From Gymnorhina tibicen (taxonomy: Eukaryota > Chordata > Aves > Passeriformes > Artamidae): 64,000 bases of DNA. Of the stretch, positions 1 to 12,479 are shown in pieces (position 1 is the stretch's first letter; every line of letters starts with the position of its first letter). Position numbers and translations under genes: made by a program. The notes beneath the pieces are model-generated. The model did not search any database, was not told where the DNA came from, and saw only the letters and a list, made by a program, of their open reading frames with translations. Location: contig VXAZ01003270.1 in NCBI GenBank assembly GCA_013399875.1, positions 85,176 through 149,175 of the forward strand. Direction: 5' to 3'.

Positions 1-2539
1 AAAAATATGAAGTTAGTTAATTTCTATCAAAAAAGCTAGAGCTGTGAGTGAATCTTTCTAGAAATTCGGACTGTCAGTTTTAGCAAAGTGAAGAGAGGAT
101 GCAGGAAGCTCATGTTCTGCCAAATGCACAACTGTAGCAAAGAAAAGAACATGTACAAATACATATGCATATATTTGGGTGGGTGCATCTTCAGAGCTTT
201 GGCTTTTACATACCCAGCCTGAAGCACTTCTGTGGAATGTAACTTTCACTTCCTGAAGTCCAAGAGGCTTTAAAGGTTTCCTAAATTAGGCAGCCAAAGT
301 CTTTAATCTCCTTAGAAAAATTTGGCAAACCACTGAATTCATATTGACACAAGAACTAAGAGGTAGCAGACTCAATTAACAAAACCATTTCTCTCCTCTG
401 ACGGCTTTGCTCTTTCTCTCTGAATTCACCAGGGTAACACCGACTTTATCGCAGTCACAGACAAAGAGCTAATGTTTTAGGATGGGAACAAACAGGTATA
501 GATAAAATAAGTACTGAGCCAAGCCTGGATCCAAACATGAAGTCATCCTGCTTTCCAGGTTCAGGTGAGCTGCAGTCCTATTCCTGATCCTGACACTGGT
601 AGTCCAAAGCTAACCCAGGCTAGCCCAGGTGGCAGCACTCAGTGCACTCAGACCCAGCAGTGAGAGAAGAAGAGGTTAATGTCCTCTCTTGCTCCTAGAC
701 ATCCCTTTGCTGGGGTAGGAGGGGTCACTGTAAGAAGCAAGGTCTTACAAGGGAGTGTGATACCAATTATCTGTAATGAGACCATGTGGACTCACCTCTG
801 ACTTTCTGTACCTTTAAGGTACTGCAGACAGCTTGGTTATTAATGGTTTTGTTAATTACCTTATGGAGAAGGAAATCAGTGATTCTGATGTACCTGCTGT
901 TCATCAGATATTACAAAGGCTTGCACCAAGATGCCCCCAAATAAAATAAGAGGTCCTAACTTTGTAGATATAAGGAATGATTGGACAAGACAAGTACAAT
1001 TCGGTTTCCATAGACACATTCAGGACATTTTTTCACTCACAGCTGATTCTCATACCTATTTACTGAAAAACTGTGCTCTGCAAACAATCCCAGCAGGACA
1101 AGTAAGTTCCTATTTATTCAGCAAAAGAAGGATGGCTGCATTTGACCATTTTCATTCTTTCACATCACCAGTTTTATGGTCTATCACCTTCACAGCATTT
1201 TGCTTTCACACTATACCTCACTATCTCAAAAAAAACTTGAAAAAATACTTAAGCCCTGGGACTCAATAAGGTTCCTATCCTATTTGACACATCATTAATC
1301 AGGTAGACTGTCCTCTAATGGGTGTTTTCTCCAGACATATTTTCTTCACAAGTTCCTTGTCTTCAGCTCTTGAGCTCTCCTAATCATTGAAGAATTTTTA
1401 GTCATATTTTGTCATATTTTCTATGTCAAATAATTGGATGAGAGAATAAATAAATTTAACAGAAGAAAAAGAATGCGGAAAAGAAGAAAATTATTGGAAA
1501 ATATTGAAAAGTTAATTGAAACCTCTTCTTTTTTTGCTAGAAACAAATCTTATATGCATGCTTCTCCTAACTCACCCACTTTTCCCTGGTTATTCTTTGT
1601 TTGTCTATTACTTTAGTTTACTAAAGCATGCCTGCAAACACTGGGGGATTAAATGCTGATTAAAATGTAGAGCCAATGAAGACTGGGTTGAGTTAGATTC
1701 ACTACCTTTCTCCTGGCTATATCTATATAAACCAGAAGAGTAGAACTCCGTGTGACAACTCTGCCATGTTTAGCTTGTCTAACAGTGATTATGTTTTTCA
1801 AACACAAGGGCTTTACAAAACTTTAGCAAACTGAAAGAGGACTGTTCATTATGATTAAGCTAGATATGGATTTTCTGGGTTGGTATATGGTTTTTCTGCC
1901 TCTCCCCAGCAGGATCTGGAGAACACAGAGTGCTCCTAGTGGGCAACACACTATGACCTCCACCTCGTCTCTGCTTTATACTGGTAAAGTACGGTATCAC
2001 TCTGTCCCTGTACAAATTAACAGATGTTAAATTAGCTACCAGAGAGTTTTCTTTAATGAAATAAAGTATGTCATATTTTAATGAGCAAAAATTAATAAAA
2101 ATCAAGATAAAGGTGACAGAATTCAAAGATAGGCAGTTTTGGACTCTCATTGCAACCTATGTGTAATCAAAGTCCCTTAACCTACATCTCTAACATATAG
2201 AAACTAATACTCACAACCACAATATTCAAATAAAGAAGACTAATATTTGATTTAGCCTTCTGTTGAACTTTGTTGTGTGTTCTTTTATATATCTTCCCAT
2301 GCTTTCAAAAGCAAACCTAAATTTCTGAAGCTGCTCGCATGTAGTTTTTTCCTGATTTGTGTTTAAACTTCATCTCCATATTCATTGGACTGTGAGATAA
2401 AAGATTTTAAGCACCTCAAAAATCAAGCTATACATTTCAGCATGGATATAATACCAAATATTAGATAATCAATTAGGAAAATATATCCTTATCTCTTTTT
2501 GTATAATGATGTCTGTATGTCATGGGTGTAAGGTATTTG
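1..2539. other. Non-coding AT-rich unique sequence
   Basis: No gene, RNA or transposon is recognisable here. The longest open frame is 112 codons from an ATG at 931 to 1269 on the plus strand. It has no recognisable domain, and a frame of this length is expected by chance at this base composition. A 10-base tandem duplication (gtcatatttt twice) lies at 1401-1420. Confidence 0.7.
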
Positions 2540-2554
2540 TGACCATCTGTATGT

Positions 2555-2668
2555 AATCAGCTTTTCCACCTGCAAAGTGGGGATAATTATTCATTTTTTG
2601 CAAGTATCATGAGGTTTAGCTTAATAATTTCTGGCAATTGGTGTGAGATGCTCTTAATGAATAACTAC
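2555..2668 (+). repeat. Ancient MIR/CORE-SINE-like fragment
   Basis: The segment resembles the 3' half of amniote MIR-type SINEs. It has a TTTCC-ACCTGCAAAGTGGGG-type stretch (about 2563-2582) followed by ATAAT, then a degenerate TGAGGTTTA...TTAATAATT stretch (about 2609-2630), then GTGAGATGCTC (2643-2653). In the known family these blocks occur in the same order: tgtaaaatggggataat, gaggattaattaat, and a tgagatgctc-like end. Spacing is close to expected but identity is low, as for an old tRNA-derived SINE shared by amniotes. Ends are approximate, and assignment to a named subfamily needs a profile search. Confidence 0.55.
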
Positions 2669-5600
2669 ATATTGTAAGTGGTAAGGTTAATTATCCCACT
2701 ATGACAGAAATCAATTACTATTAAATCCTTTCTATCTGGATAATGAGGCAATCTTAAATTTTTTTGATTTGGCTAAACTAGTTGCATTGCTACCATATGT
2801 TGGAAATCCATGAGACTACAGTATAGCTCACAGAATGTCCCTGTGCAGACTCCAAAGGACTGAAAGGGACTATAAAACAAAATATGCCAAGTTTTAACTT
2901 TTTTTTCTTATGCTTCCACTTAAATCAATACTATTACTCTAGAAGATAATTTATTGTCCTAACTACGATATAGAATAAGCCCATGGCTCTCCTCATGAAG
3001 TGCTGTTGTGATGTTGAGTAATAAATGAAGTGCTATCTTGAAATAGCAAAAAAAAATTGATTTTATTACCCCAAACTTTATACTTGATTACAAAAGTAAT
3101 TTTTCCGTTGGAATGATTAAGATTCAGAATTTGTCAGTTTTGGGTTTGAGTCCATTACTCATCACATTTGTCCATGATTTTTAAGTAAGGAAGGATATTT
3201 AATTTTGTATGTGAGGAAGACTAGCAAACCAAGACTGATTTGTGAGGCCTAAAACCTATATACCTGAATGCTTACATCTTTCCTCCACGGGTAATATACA
3301 GACAGCTGTCTTTTATTCAAAAATCAGTTTACTTATTCTACCACTCTCTGTTAATGACATGAAACATGCTACAGTATTGAGCTGGATAAGCAAGCCTCTT
3401 CCAAGAGTGGAACATACACTTTCATAAAAGGGGAAGTTCAAGCTTTCACATCATTAGTGGAGTTTTAGACCATACGCTGCCGAGCTCAAAGGTAGCCAGG
3501 CTGAGCTTTCTGTGTCAAACTCATTATCTCTCAAAACAAATGTAGTCTCATGCTTTCTGAAAACAGGAGATGAAAGTCTCAGCTTTCAGTCAAAGTGTGG
3601 TTTGTTCATAATTAGGACCTATAACAGTAAAGAATATTGTCTTTTTTTTAAAATCAACTTTTTTTCCCTATTGTATCAAGCATCCTTCAAGTTTCTTTCT
3701 CATTCTTGACATTTTATTACCAGCAGATACATGTGTACAGCAGTTTTAATAGGAAGGAGAAACACCACTGGAAGGTGGTTGCTTTTATCTGATTTGCCAC
3801 TATGGAGTGTTTGAATTTCTCCTTGCATGCTTTCAGCATAAAATAGTTAGTTACAAATTCATGAAAAATTTAGGTGTTAACTGTTAATTGAATGTTTTTA
3901 TAGGGAAACACAATAACCTAGGAAATGGAGAAGGATTCCTCACTTCCAAAACCAGGCATTTCTTCCTCCCCAACTCTCCTATTGCTTTCTACTCTACCAC
4001 TTGCTTTTCTTGTTTATTGCCTCTGATCCTCTCTACCTTTCTTTGTATTTGTTTTCTGTCTTGCTTTATTAATTGTACTATATTAACTTCACAGCTAAGA
4101 TCAGTTCCGCCTCAATAGGCGAGGGACAAACCTAACTCTGCAAACAGCATTCCCCATAGGAACCACATGTAGTTTTCAAGGCTGTGATGTTTGTGTACAG
4201 AACTGAACACCCAAATATTTCTTCCTGATAAACTCATGAGTTTTCTCTTTTCTTAATATAGTTGTGCTAATTCAGACTGCCATCCTTAACACTGTAAGTC
4301 ATCATTTATCACAGAAATAGGAATTTCCTCATACTATGACTAAGTGGGCAAGCATAATCTTCTCAGGATTTTGTCAGATAATTTTATTGTTTTGATAGCC
4401 CTGAAACTTTATAGAGCACTTTAAACTGTATTAAAAAAGGATTTAACGAGACATAAACTTCTAAGTATCTGAGCCATCAAAGAAAGCACGTCATAGGAGC
4501 CTAAGTAGTTCAGTACTGTAAGAGCTGAATGATATATAACTAACTTCATGTTCTGTGCCACACGATTCCTTCACAGGAAGCCTCGGACAGAGAATTGAAT
4601 TTGACCTGCACAGACGCAGTCAAGGACCTGATGCCGCTTGCTGGACATCTTCTAAATAAATGTTTCTTTAATCCAGTCCAGATCATGTCCAGCATTTGCC
4701 AAGATCCTCAAGTTCATGCACAAGTAAATTCTGTGCCAAACATGTATGAGCCAACTCCTTATGCTTAGCAGAGTCTGTGTAATTCAGTGTCACAAGAGAT
4801 TGTAAAATGTGTTGGCTTTTTTGATCTTTAGAGGGATGTCTGTGAATAATTTAATTTGTGAATATAAATGGAGGTGAGTGTTTGTAAAGGCTATGTTTAA
4901 CCAAGGTTGGATAATCTCCTCAAACTTTTACTGTAATCAGTAGGAGAAGCTCCTCCAGAGGATGTCAAAATAGGCACTCTTCTCCGTGCTAACCCCAGAA
5001 GGTGCCAGGGAAGGTTAGGTTTGCAAGGACAGAGTAAATCTCATGAACAATTAAGACTGACTCTATGGTGAACTCTAAAATGCCAAGACAGAGTTCTTCT
5101 CCTTGTCCATTATTTAACTAGTGCAGTAGCAGAATTCCAAATAGAGGTGGATGGATACAGCTATAGCTATACTGCAACTCAAATTCCTTTGTCTAAAGCC
5201 AAATCTCAGCTTGATATGAAGCATTCCAGGATATGGGATGCCTTCACATGTTTATAAAAGCAGTCTCTCTGGAAGTTGGAGAATAGTTTCTGCCTAAAAA
5301 TTGCATATATTATATACATACATACATATGCATGTTATTTTTTCAACAAGCTTTATTGTTTTTCTTGGAAAATCCAACACCCAGAAAAGAAAAAAAAAAA
5401 TACCATTTCACCATGTGCATTTCCCATCTCCTATGAATCCTAAGCAATCAGACCTCCTCAGAAAAACTCATGCTGAAAAGTAAAAAAAATAAATGATTTT
5501 GTTTTGGTGCTTGCTAGATAAAGAGTCCTTCATTGCAAACGCAGCATGTAAGGCAAAGCTAGTGATATCAGGCTGTTAGTACACTTCAGCTTATAACTGA

Positions 5601-5729
5601 AGCAGAAAAAGGTATCTTTTAGACAATAACCAGAAAAACTTATTAGAGAAGGAGAGAGGCTGTGTGTGAATTCAGTGAAGGAGAGAGATTGTCTGTGCAA
5701 AGAGGGACACATAATCGTCAGTGACTTTG
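2669..5729. other. Non-coding AT-rich unique sequence
   Basis: Nothing recognisable. Open frames on either strand stay below about 80 codons and carry no motif. There are short CATA/TATA-rich runs at about 5305-5332 and an A-rich run at about 5384-5401. No splice-flanked open segment caught my eye. Confidence 0.65.
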
Positions 5730-6120
5730 GGAATCAGGACAGCCACTGTTTACAAGTGAGCTGGAGTCAGAGACTGGTACTGGTGCAGTAAATAACTGTG
5801 GCCCTTGCTGTCCACCTCCTGCCCAGAGGCTCCCCAGCACCCCAGCTCACACCACCCAACAGATGAAACACTGACAGAACTGTCCCAGGGCTGATGTCAG
5901 GAACCACGGTCAAAGGTGGTTGTAAGCATGGCTGGAAGTGCTCATCTGATTGTGATAGCTGCTTCCTCAGCCCCTGGTTCGCACTCAGATTCCTTGGATG
6001 GAAAAGCATGACCTAAGCAGAGGTTGTCCTGGGTGCTAAGAGTCTGGAATTCTGCACAGTGGGTCGCAAGAGTGAGGAATCAGGTGTGGCTTGTTGGCTG
6101 AATCAGATAATAAAACAGCA
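5730..6120. other. GC-elevated block of unknown origin
   Basis: Base composition rises clearly above the surrounding AT-rich DNA, especially at 5795-5960 (runs such as cccagaggctccccagcacc). The block ends with an AATAAAA at about 6108-6114. It abuts, but does not resemble, the CR1 fragment that follows. A minus-strand open frame of 80 codons (5767-6009) has no recognisable features. It could be an old LTR or other repeat fragment, or a weakly conserved regulatory segment. I cannot decide between these. Confidence 0.3.
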
Positions 6121-6204
6121 AACCCTCCCTAGCAGTGAGAGGACTGGTGACATATCTGGTGAAAGTTGTCTCTAACACACCAGACCTAATAATTTGGATT
6201 AATA

Positions 6205-6425
6205 TATGAAAGGGATCTCTGATCATCACCTGATCCAACCTTTCCACTCAGAGAAGCACCAGTCTCAAAGTCTGAGCAGGTTTCTCAGTGTCACAAACCC
6301 TAGAGTGTCAAATATGCCCCGTCTACAATTCGTTCCATAGACAGATTGACTCTAGAAGAGATCTTTATGTAACCCTTTCTTCAAGAGTCTCACTTTAGTC
6401 ATCCATACGTTGTATAGAAGTATAT
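6205..6425 (-). mobile_element. CR1 LINE 3' fragment (old, diverged)
   Basis: Read on the minus strand this is the CR1 3' region. The plus strand shows the reverse of it: gggatctctgatcatcacctg followed by atccaaccttt, then tcagagaagcacc, then a diverged stretch ending near aaccctttcttcaagag. In CR1 consensus this order corresponds to the 3' untranslated tail running back toward the end of the reverse-transcriptase ORF. Divergence is high and the 8-base terminal repeat is not clear, so this is an old, 5'-truncated, non-functional copy. Confidence 0.6.
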
Positions 6426-7814
6426 CTGCTTCAAGAACTAGCTTTTCATTCAATCAATAAACTAAAAAACTCCCTTGTTTCTTAAAGAGAAATAACTTGA
6501 GAAGTTCAAACTATAGTAATTACAACCTTCCACTACATAGATAAATATTTCAGAAGTTTTCTTTTACTTTTTAAAACTATTGTACAAAACCCCACTGTGT
6601 GACTAGTAAAAGAAAGGTAAAATTAACAAGTGATCCTTAATTTATGGCTCACAATAGTAGTTACCCTAACTGTGCTTGGATGTAGCAGACAGCTTGATAT
6701 ATTGGATTTGGATAGTGAAGGGCAGTGAACAGGGTGGCCACTTTGTCAGCATAATTCGTGTGGTTTACATAATTTACATCAGCTTTATAACCTCAGCTTT
6801 ATAACTTTAGAAGCTGATCTAATCAAGATAAAGTTAATTAGCTTTCTCCAAAAATCTTAGCTTTATAGGAAATTGTACAGTGAGTGTCTTTAAACATAGA
6901 ACATTAGGGAGAAAGATTGTTCTCTGTTATCTGTCATAGTGTCTCTTAAAAGCTTTGATCCAAAAGACCTTTGCTTTTATGGTTAAGAAAAAAAACGAGT
7001 TTGCAATGAAATGGTACCATTTTATGATCTCTGACACATAAATGTCGTTTCATAGAGGCTTTGTACAGAAAACAAAAATACTTTGAAATGCCATCTCTAA
7101 CTGGCTTCTGAAAGAGCATATATTTTAGGTTTGAACAACAAAATTGTTTTTCCACACATAAACATTCATTTAGGTCCCACTCCCACACAGAACTGACTTC
7201 TCCAATAAAGAATATGACTCACACCATTGCTAGTGAAGGATATTGACTTTTCTTTTCTGAACTAAACATCAGACAAGCATCAAAACTACAAAGTTATTAA
7301 CTAAGATATATCACAAACTAGTATCCACAGGCCTCAGAATAGCTTCAGTTCAATAGTTAGTGAGCTCTCCACATCCTTTCTGGGTGCAAGACTGTTTTTT
7401 TTTTATTCTAGTAAACCCACTAATGTCATTTGCAACCTCAAAAGATACATTTTAAGTACCCTGTACTGACTCATATAAAAGTTGTATTTATCAGTTGAAT
7501 GACAACTAGACAAAACCCACAAAATCTCTTTTTTTCTTAAGTAACTTCCAGAAAGTTTTGTCTTTTTCTTCTCTTTCATATTTTCTGAGGTAAGAGTCTT
7601 TCTAATGCTAATACTTCTCCTTCCCTGAATCACAGATATGTCCTTCCCTTTTCCCATATTATCATTCTTACTGGCTTTTCAAGAAGATACCTTGTCTTTA
7701 GCCTACCCCCAAAAGACCAGGATGCTGAGATACCTCTTCCTGTTCTCATAACATCTTGACTCATATCTTCTGATTTACTCTGCTATCACTCTGCCACAAT
7801 TACTTGTATTGAAA
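6426..7814. other. Non-coding AT-rich sequence
   Basis: Nothing recognisable apart from the short tandem duplication listed separately. The minus-strand open frames at 6946-7188 and 7403-7657 (80 and 84 codons) show no domain and look like chance frames. Confidence 0.65.
6780..6807 (+). repeat. 14-base tandem duplication
   Basis: Two adjacent copies of cagctttataacct / cagctttataactt (6780-6793 and 6794-6807) differ at one base. This is a simple replication-slippage product with no evident function. Confidence 0.85.
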
Positions 7815-8385
7815 GAAGCTGCATAAAAAGCAGCATGAACAGCAGCTCAAGGAAGGTGACTATTCTTGTGAGACCCTGTTTGGAGTACTGCGTCCAGCTC
7901 TGTGCTCCCCAACAAAAGAAGGACATGGACCTGCTGGTGGGAGTCCAAAGGAGGGTCACAAAAATGACTGGAGGGCTGGTGCACCTCTTCTGTGAAGGCA
8001 GGCTGAGAGAGCTGTGGTTGTTCAGCCTGGAGAGGAAAAGGCTCCAGAGAGACCTTATAGCACCTTCCAGTACCTAAGCTACAAGAGAACTGGAGAAGGA
8101 CTTTGGACAGGAGTATGTAGTGATAAGACAAGGGGAACGGCTTCAAACTGAAATCTGGTAAATTTAGATTAGATGTTAGGAACAAATTCTTTACTGTGAC
8201 AGTAGTGAGGCACTGGCACAGGTTTCCCAGAGAAGCTGTGGCTGCCCCATCTCTGGAAGTGTTCAAGACCAGTTTGGATGACGAACCTGATCTAGTGGAA
8301 GGTGCCCCCTGACCATGGCAAGGGAGTTGGAACTAGATGATTTTTAAGGTCCCTTCCAACCCAAACCATTCTATGATACTATGAG
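7815..8385 (+). mobile_element. CR1 LINE 3' end: RT C-terminus plus 3' UTR
   Basis: The plus strand encodes the C-terminal part of the CR1 ORF2 reverse transcriptase. The first frame (from about 7835) reads RPCLEYCVQLCAPQQKKDMD, then a VQRRVTKM-like stretch, then an RELWLFSLERKRLQRDLIA-like block, as in avian CR1. The frame breaks near 8077 and CR1-like sequence continues with disruptions through gtggctgccccatctctgga (from 8237) to the 3' end. The last bases, ccattctatgatactatgag, keep two imperfect copies of the CR1 8-base terminal repeat (ATTCTATG type). The copy is 5'-truncated, as is usual for target-primed reverse transcription, and cannot be autonomous. Confidence 0.93.
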
Positions 8386-11137
8386 TCCTGTAATGATCTC
8401 ACACATAATCAGGAAACTGTGCATATCAAAGGTTTATTTGCTTGTAAGGTACCAAAACTGATAAATTAACGTTCAGTTGTAAGTGTTCACGCAGTGTTTC
8501 AGAGTAGGAAGATATGCAGTTATGCACAGTCACTTAACTGTATTTCCAGGAAAAACATTCCTAGAATGGTGCATTTGTCCTACAAACAAGTGAATTCATG
8601 CATGTGGCAGTGCTGCTACTCTCACAGCCAGCCGATCTGGATTTATAGTGCTAAATGGGAGAAACATGTACAGTGATTTCCAGGCATGTAGAAACCCAGT
8701 CACAGGTGCTCTGAGGACTAGGAGTGCCACAGCTGTTAGTTTGTCAGGGGCAGGGTCTGTTAATGAAACTGAATTGCTCGCTTATGGCAAATAAGCCTTG
8801 CATGTGACTAAACCAACTGTGGTACAACAGTGGCTGAAAACCAACAATATGACAGAAAAAATGTTAGATATAAAACACTGACCTGGGGGACTCAGATGCA
8901 GAGTTATGCCTAATTAACGTAAGTAGAGTCAAACAACAGCATCTGTTAAAAAACAAAGCAGCTGAAAAAGCATTTAGTTTTACACTGAGTTTTAGGAATC
9001 ATTCGCTTCAGGCAGGTTAACTGTGTTTGTCACTTAACTCCCAGGCATTTTTCCATGCTTTGATAATAGCAAGGCATCTATGGGGCACTTAAATACAGAA
9101 TGCCTCGAAACAAAGGCATTTAAGTCCTTCCTGGAGAGCCAGCTGTGGTTATTCCTGTGTTTTTGTCACAGAAGCTGAGATCAGAATAGGAAAAATTGTA
9201 TTTCCCCTGAATCCTGCTGCCTCTTTTCTTCTGCTAAAAGTTGTTTCATCTAAAACAGGAAAAGGACTACAGTATCACAGTACATCCAAGTGAGAGAATT
9301 ATAAAGTTCAGCTCATGCTTTGAAAGTTCCACGTTGGTCGTAGGAAATTCACTGTTCAGGTTTTCATTCTCCTTTCTTTTACAGTATTTTTTTCCTTTCT
9401 CACAGGTACACTGATGCAAACTCCTGCAAGTCAGACATCAGTCTCATAGCATGTAAGTAGCTTACTCACTGAGGCACAGCGGAGTCTCCCCCTCGACTTC
9501 AGAGAGATTCCAAACAAGTAAGAAACTTCCTCTTTGTGGCAGTTTCCTCTTTTGAGGCATTGAAAAACAACACAGAAGAGAGAGGGAAGAGGCAGCGAAC
9601 ATGTGATGCTTTCCATCTGCACTCTTCTCACTGCATTATTTATGCTAATCTGAAAAATTTAAATAAGTAATAATCCCCCCTTTTATTTCTCTGTGATTGA
9701 CGCTCAAGAACACTGCAGAAGCATATTTAATAACACTGAGCTATTAGGTTTGCTTATACAAATCTGAATGATTGTAAGTACTTACATCCTAATTAACTCT
9801 TCAGCCCTGGTTATGTAACTAGAAAGTACCAGAAGACTACACTTGCTTTATTACAGGAAAACCCAATAAAAATATTGTGGAGGTTACATAGCAATTCATT
9901 TTTAGTCTAAATCATTAGTCTGCATAGAAGAACATCTTCTAACAAAACAGAACAGAAAAGCAAGGTAAGGTCAAGTAACCTTCCTAGGACACTAACATGT
10001 TATTTATATGTAAAATTATTTGTGTGATTTTGTAGCAATATTTTTTTTCCAAAGACATTAAAGGACTAGAACTTTTTCCCTCTTGTTTTTATTAATCAAG
10101 GTACTTTTTTCTTTTCTCTCTGTTAGCCATGGAATTGGTCACAGGTCTGTTCAATATTATATGCAAAATAATATAAAAAAAGACACTCATAAAGAAAATC
10201 TTAAAAGCAGAATTGTTTAGAACTATCATGTACTGAACAAAGGAGAATGAAGGACTGATATTTATGAGTTTTTACTTTATGACAGGGTTTTGTTTGTTTG
10301 CTTTAAATGCAGTTTGAGGTTTTGATCACATTTCTTTATCCTCTTTTTACAAAACTGTAAAGTCATTTTGATTGGTGAACATGATTTTTCTCATCTGGCA
10401 TTATTAAAGCAGTGTTTCACACTGTATTTTTCTCAGCAGTCTTTTCTCTCTCCTAGTTTGAAAAGACATCTGGAGAGAAAGTTTGAATATTTTTGTATAA
10501 TCCACTTTATAAATATCCTAAGTCTCAGCATCACAAGACCCGGAGGAAATCTAGACCCTAGTATGTGTTTTGCTTTTCATTCCCCTTTCTTGATATAATG
10601 GACAAAAATGAATCATGTGTTCTTCAATACTGAATATGTGAAAACAGCTCACTGAAACCTGACTGAAAACTCTGCCAAAAAGCTAAGTTAACTGCTTCAG
10701 TATTGCAACAATATATTATCATAAATACAAATATATATACACCGGCCTTTTCAACTCTTATCTCTTAATAGTTAATTCTCTGAAGTTTAAAAACAGGGAC
10801 TAAGGGCTTGATTCAAAGGTTTGTATTTTTAATTTATTTCATAGTGTTTGGAGTAAAGATCAGCTGTATTAAATGCCATGTCTACTACACACGCAAGACA
10901 CAGCTGCCACATTGCACAAAGTCAAAGGTATAAGCAGCTGTGAGAGAAGATTTTACATGCAAGAACCATGGAGTCTGTGGAATTTATGATTCAGTTAATC
11001 TGCATTACTTAAATAATTAACTCAATTAACTGAAATATCACCAAATATCACAATCTACCTGAAAGTATATACAGAGTTGGAGAAAATAGAAACTGTGTTC
11101 CTACGCAATAATTAACCCATGGAATGATTTCTTTCAG
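8386..11137. other. Non-coding sequence
   Basis: No recognisable gene or repeat. Open frames are all under 80 codons. Stretches near 8680-8760 and 9120-9240 are slightly more GC-rich but match nothing I know. Confidence 0.6.
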
Positions 11138-11251
11138 CTATGACATATCTTCTGTGTGCTGGAAGATCTGGAGAATACTCAGGACAAGAGTTAGCTCTGT
11201 TGGCTTTTCCTCAGAATAAAAAATCACTTGCAAAAGAGCTACAAAATCCTT
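11138..11251 (+). other. Candidate 114-nt exon (unconfirmed)
   Basis: An open segment is flanked by a good acceptor (gaatgatttctttcag before 11138) and a strong donor core (GTAAGT beginning at 11252). The length is 114 nt, divisible by three. Read in the frame starting at the ATG at 11140 it gives 37 uninterrupted codons, beginning MTYLLCAGRSGEYSGQ and ending KSLAKELQNP, so both flanking introns would be phase 2 with respect to this frame. A symmetric exon of this kind could be skipped without shifting frame. I recognise no protein family. Open segments with tolerable splice sites occur by chance in tens of kilobases, and the donor has CTT rather than CAG before the GT, so this is only a candidate. 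Confidence 0.25.
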
Positions 11252-12434
11252 GTAAGTTCTCCCTTTAGCTATAAGTTATAAATGATAAGAGATTTGCAGA
11301 GGGTGAAAAAAATTGGCTAAATCAGACTGATGTAGCAAGATTGTGAAACTCTAAGACTCCAGATCTCAAGGTTAGTTTTTATCCCAACTCTGTAAAATTC
11401 TAAAATTTTTATGTTTTTCTTTCCCCCTGAAATTTTAATTCTGAATAAATTTTCTTCAAAAGATATTTCAAGAAGATACTTTTAAGCATTTCATAGTTCT
11501 CTGAATCAAAATGAGTAAACTGTCCTGCTAAGTTTCATTTAGAATCAGGTTTAATATTAAGCTATATTTTGAGTATCACACTGCTAAGAGAAATATCTCT
11601 TCTGATGTTTCTGATATTCCTAATTTTTGTCTTTGCTAATACATACAGAGTTGTATTTCTCATAAAATGGTATTGAAGTTGTATTTCTGTCAGCAGGAGC
11701 TCTACAGCATGCTCCTGAGAGATACAGAATTTCTGCTGGCCATATAGAATAAAAGAAAACAATGAAGAAAAATTTGAAAACACCCTCAAACTGCAAGTGA
11801 TTCACAGTTTTTATAAGACAGAGTACTGATAAGAAAATTCAGTCTTAAAATTTTTGATGTTCTGAAATGAAATACTTTGCATGGGTTAAAAATTACATGT
11901 TCTTGGGCTTAACTGACCAGCATATGACATTTTGATTTTTCTCGGACTTTCTTCCTCAGTAAAAATTTGAATTTGAGAAAACTGCAGCTTCTTTTGGGTA
12001 AACAAACAAGGAAAAAGAAAATAATCTGTTTGTGACATTCAATTCCTAGCTAGTTACCTTGGTAGCATTTTATATCTATTTTGTGTTAACTAGCACAGGC
12101 TGGTAGAGAAGTGTATGTGAGTATATAACAATCTAGCTCTATTAATAAGCACATACATTTAAGTAGGAATGCCAAGGAGCAATCTTCATTTCTACAACAG
12201 GCTATTATATTATGGAAATGTGTTTTCTAGCTGTTGTGCCTGTCTAGACTGCTATCAGCAGCTTGTATTTGTTATGAAAGCCTGCAGCTGGTCCATGCAA
12301 AGTTTGCTGTTTTGCAGCCCATCTGCTCAGAAGAGATCTGTAACACTGCCCAAATTGGAGTAACACTCCCTTATCATTGTAGTTGCAGTTCCTAAATAGA
12401 AATCTGAAATAATGATGGTTGCTTTCTGCTTTAG

Positions 12435-12479
12435 ATCCCAGTACATTTTCTCATGTCTGGGCAGATGGCTATCTGGCAG
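12435..12479 (+). other. Candidate 45-nt microexon (unconfirmed)
   Basis: A strong acceptor (ggttgctttctgctttag, ending 12434) and a consensus donor (GGCAG|GTGAAA, GT at 12480) flank a 45-nt segment. The length is divisible by three and all three frames are open. One frame reads PSTFSHVWADGYLA and another IPVHFLMSGQMAIWQ. Microexons of this size are common in neuronal genes. There is no independent evidence, and the strand is opposite to that suggested by the right-end promoter, so it would belong to a different transcript or be fortuitous. Confidence 0.22.
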
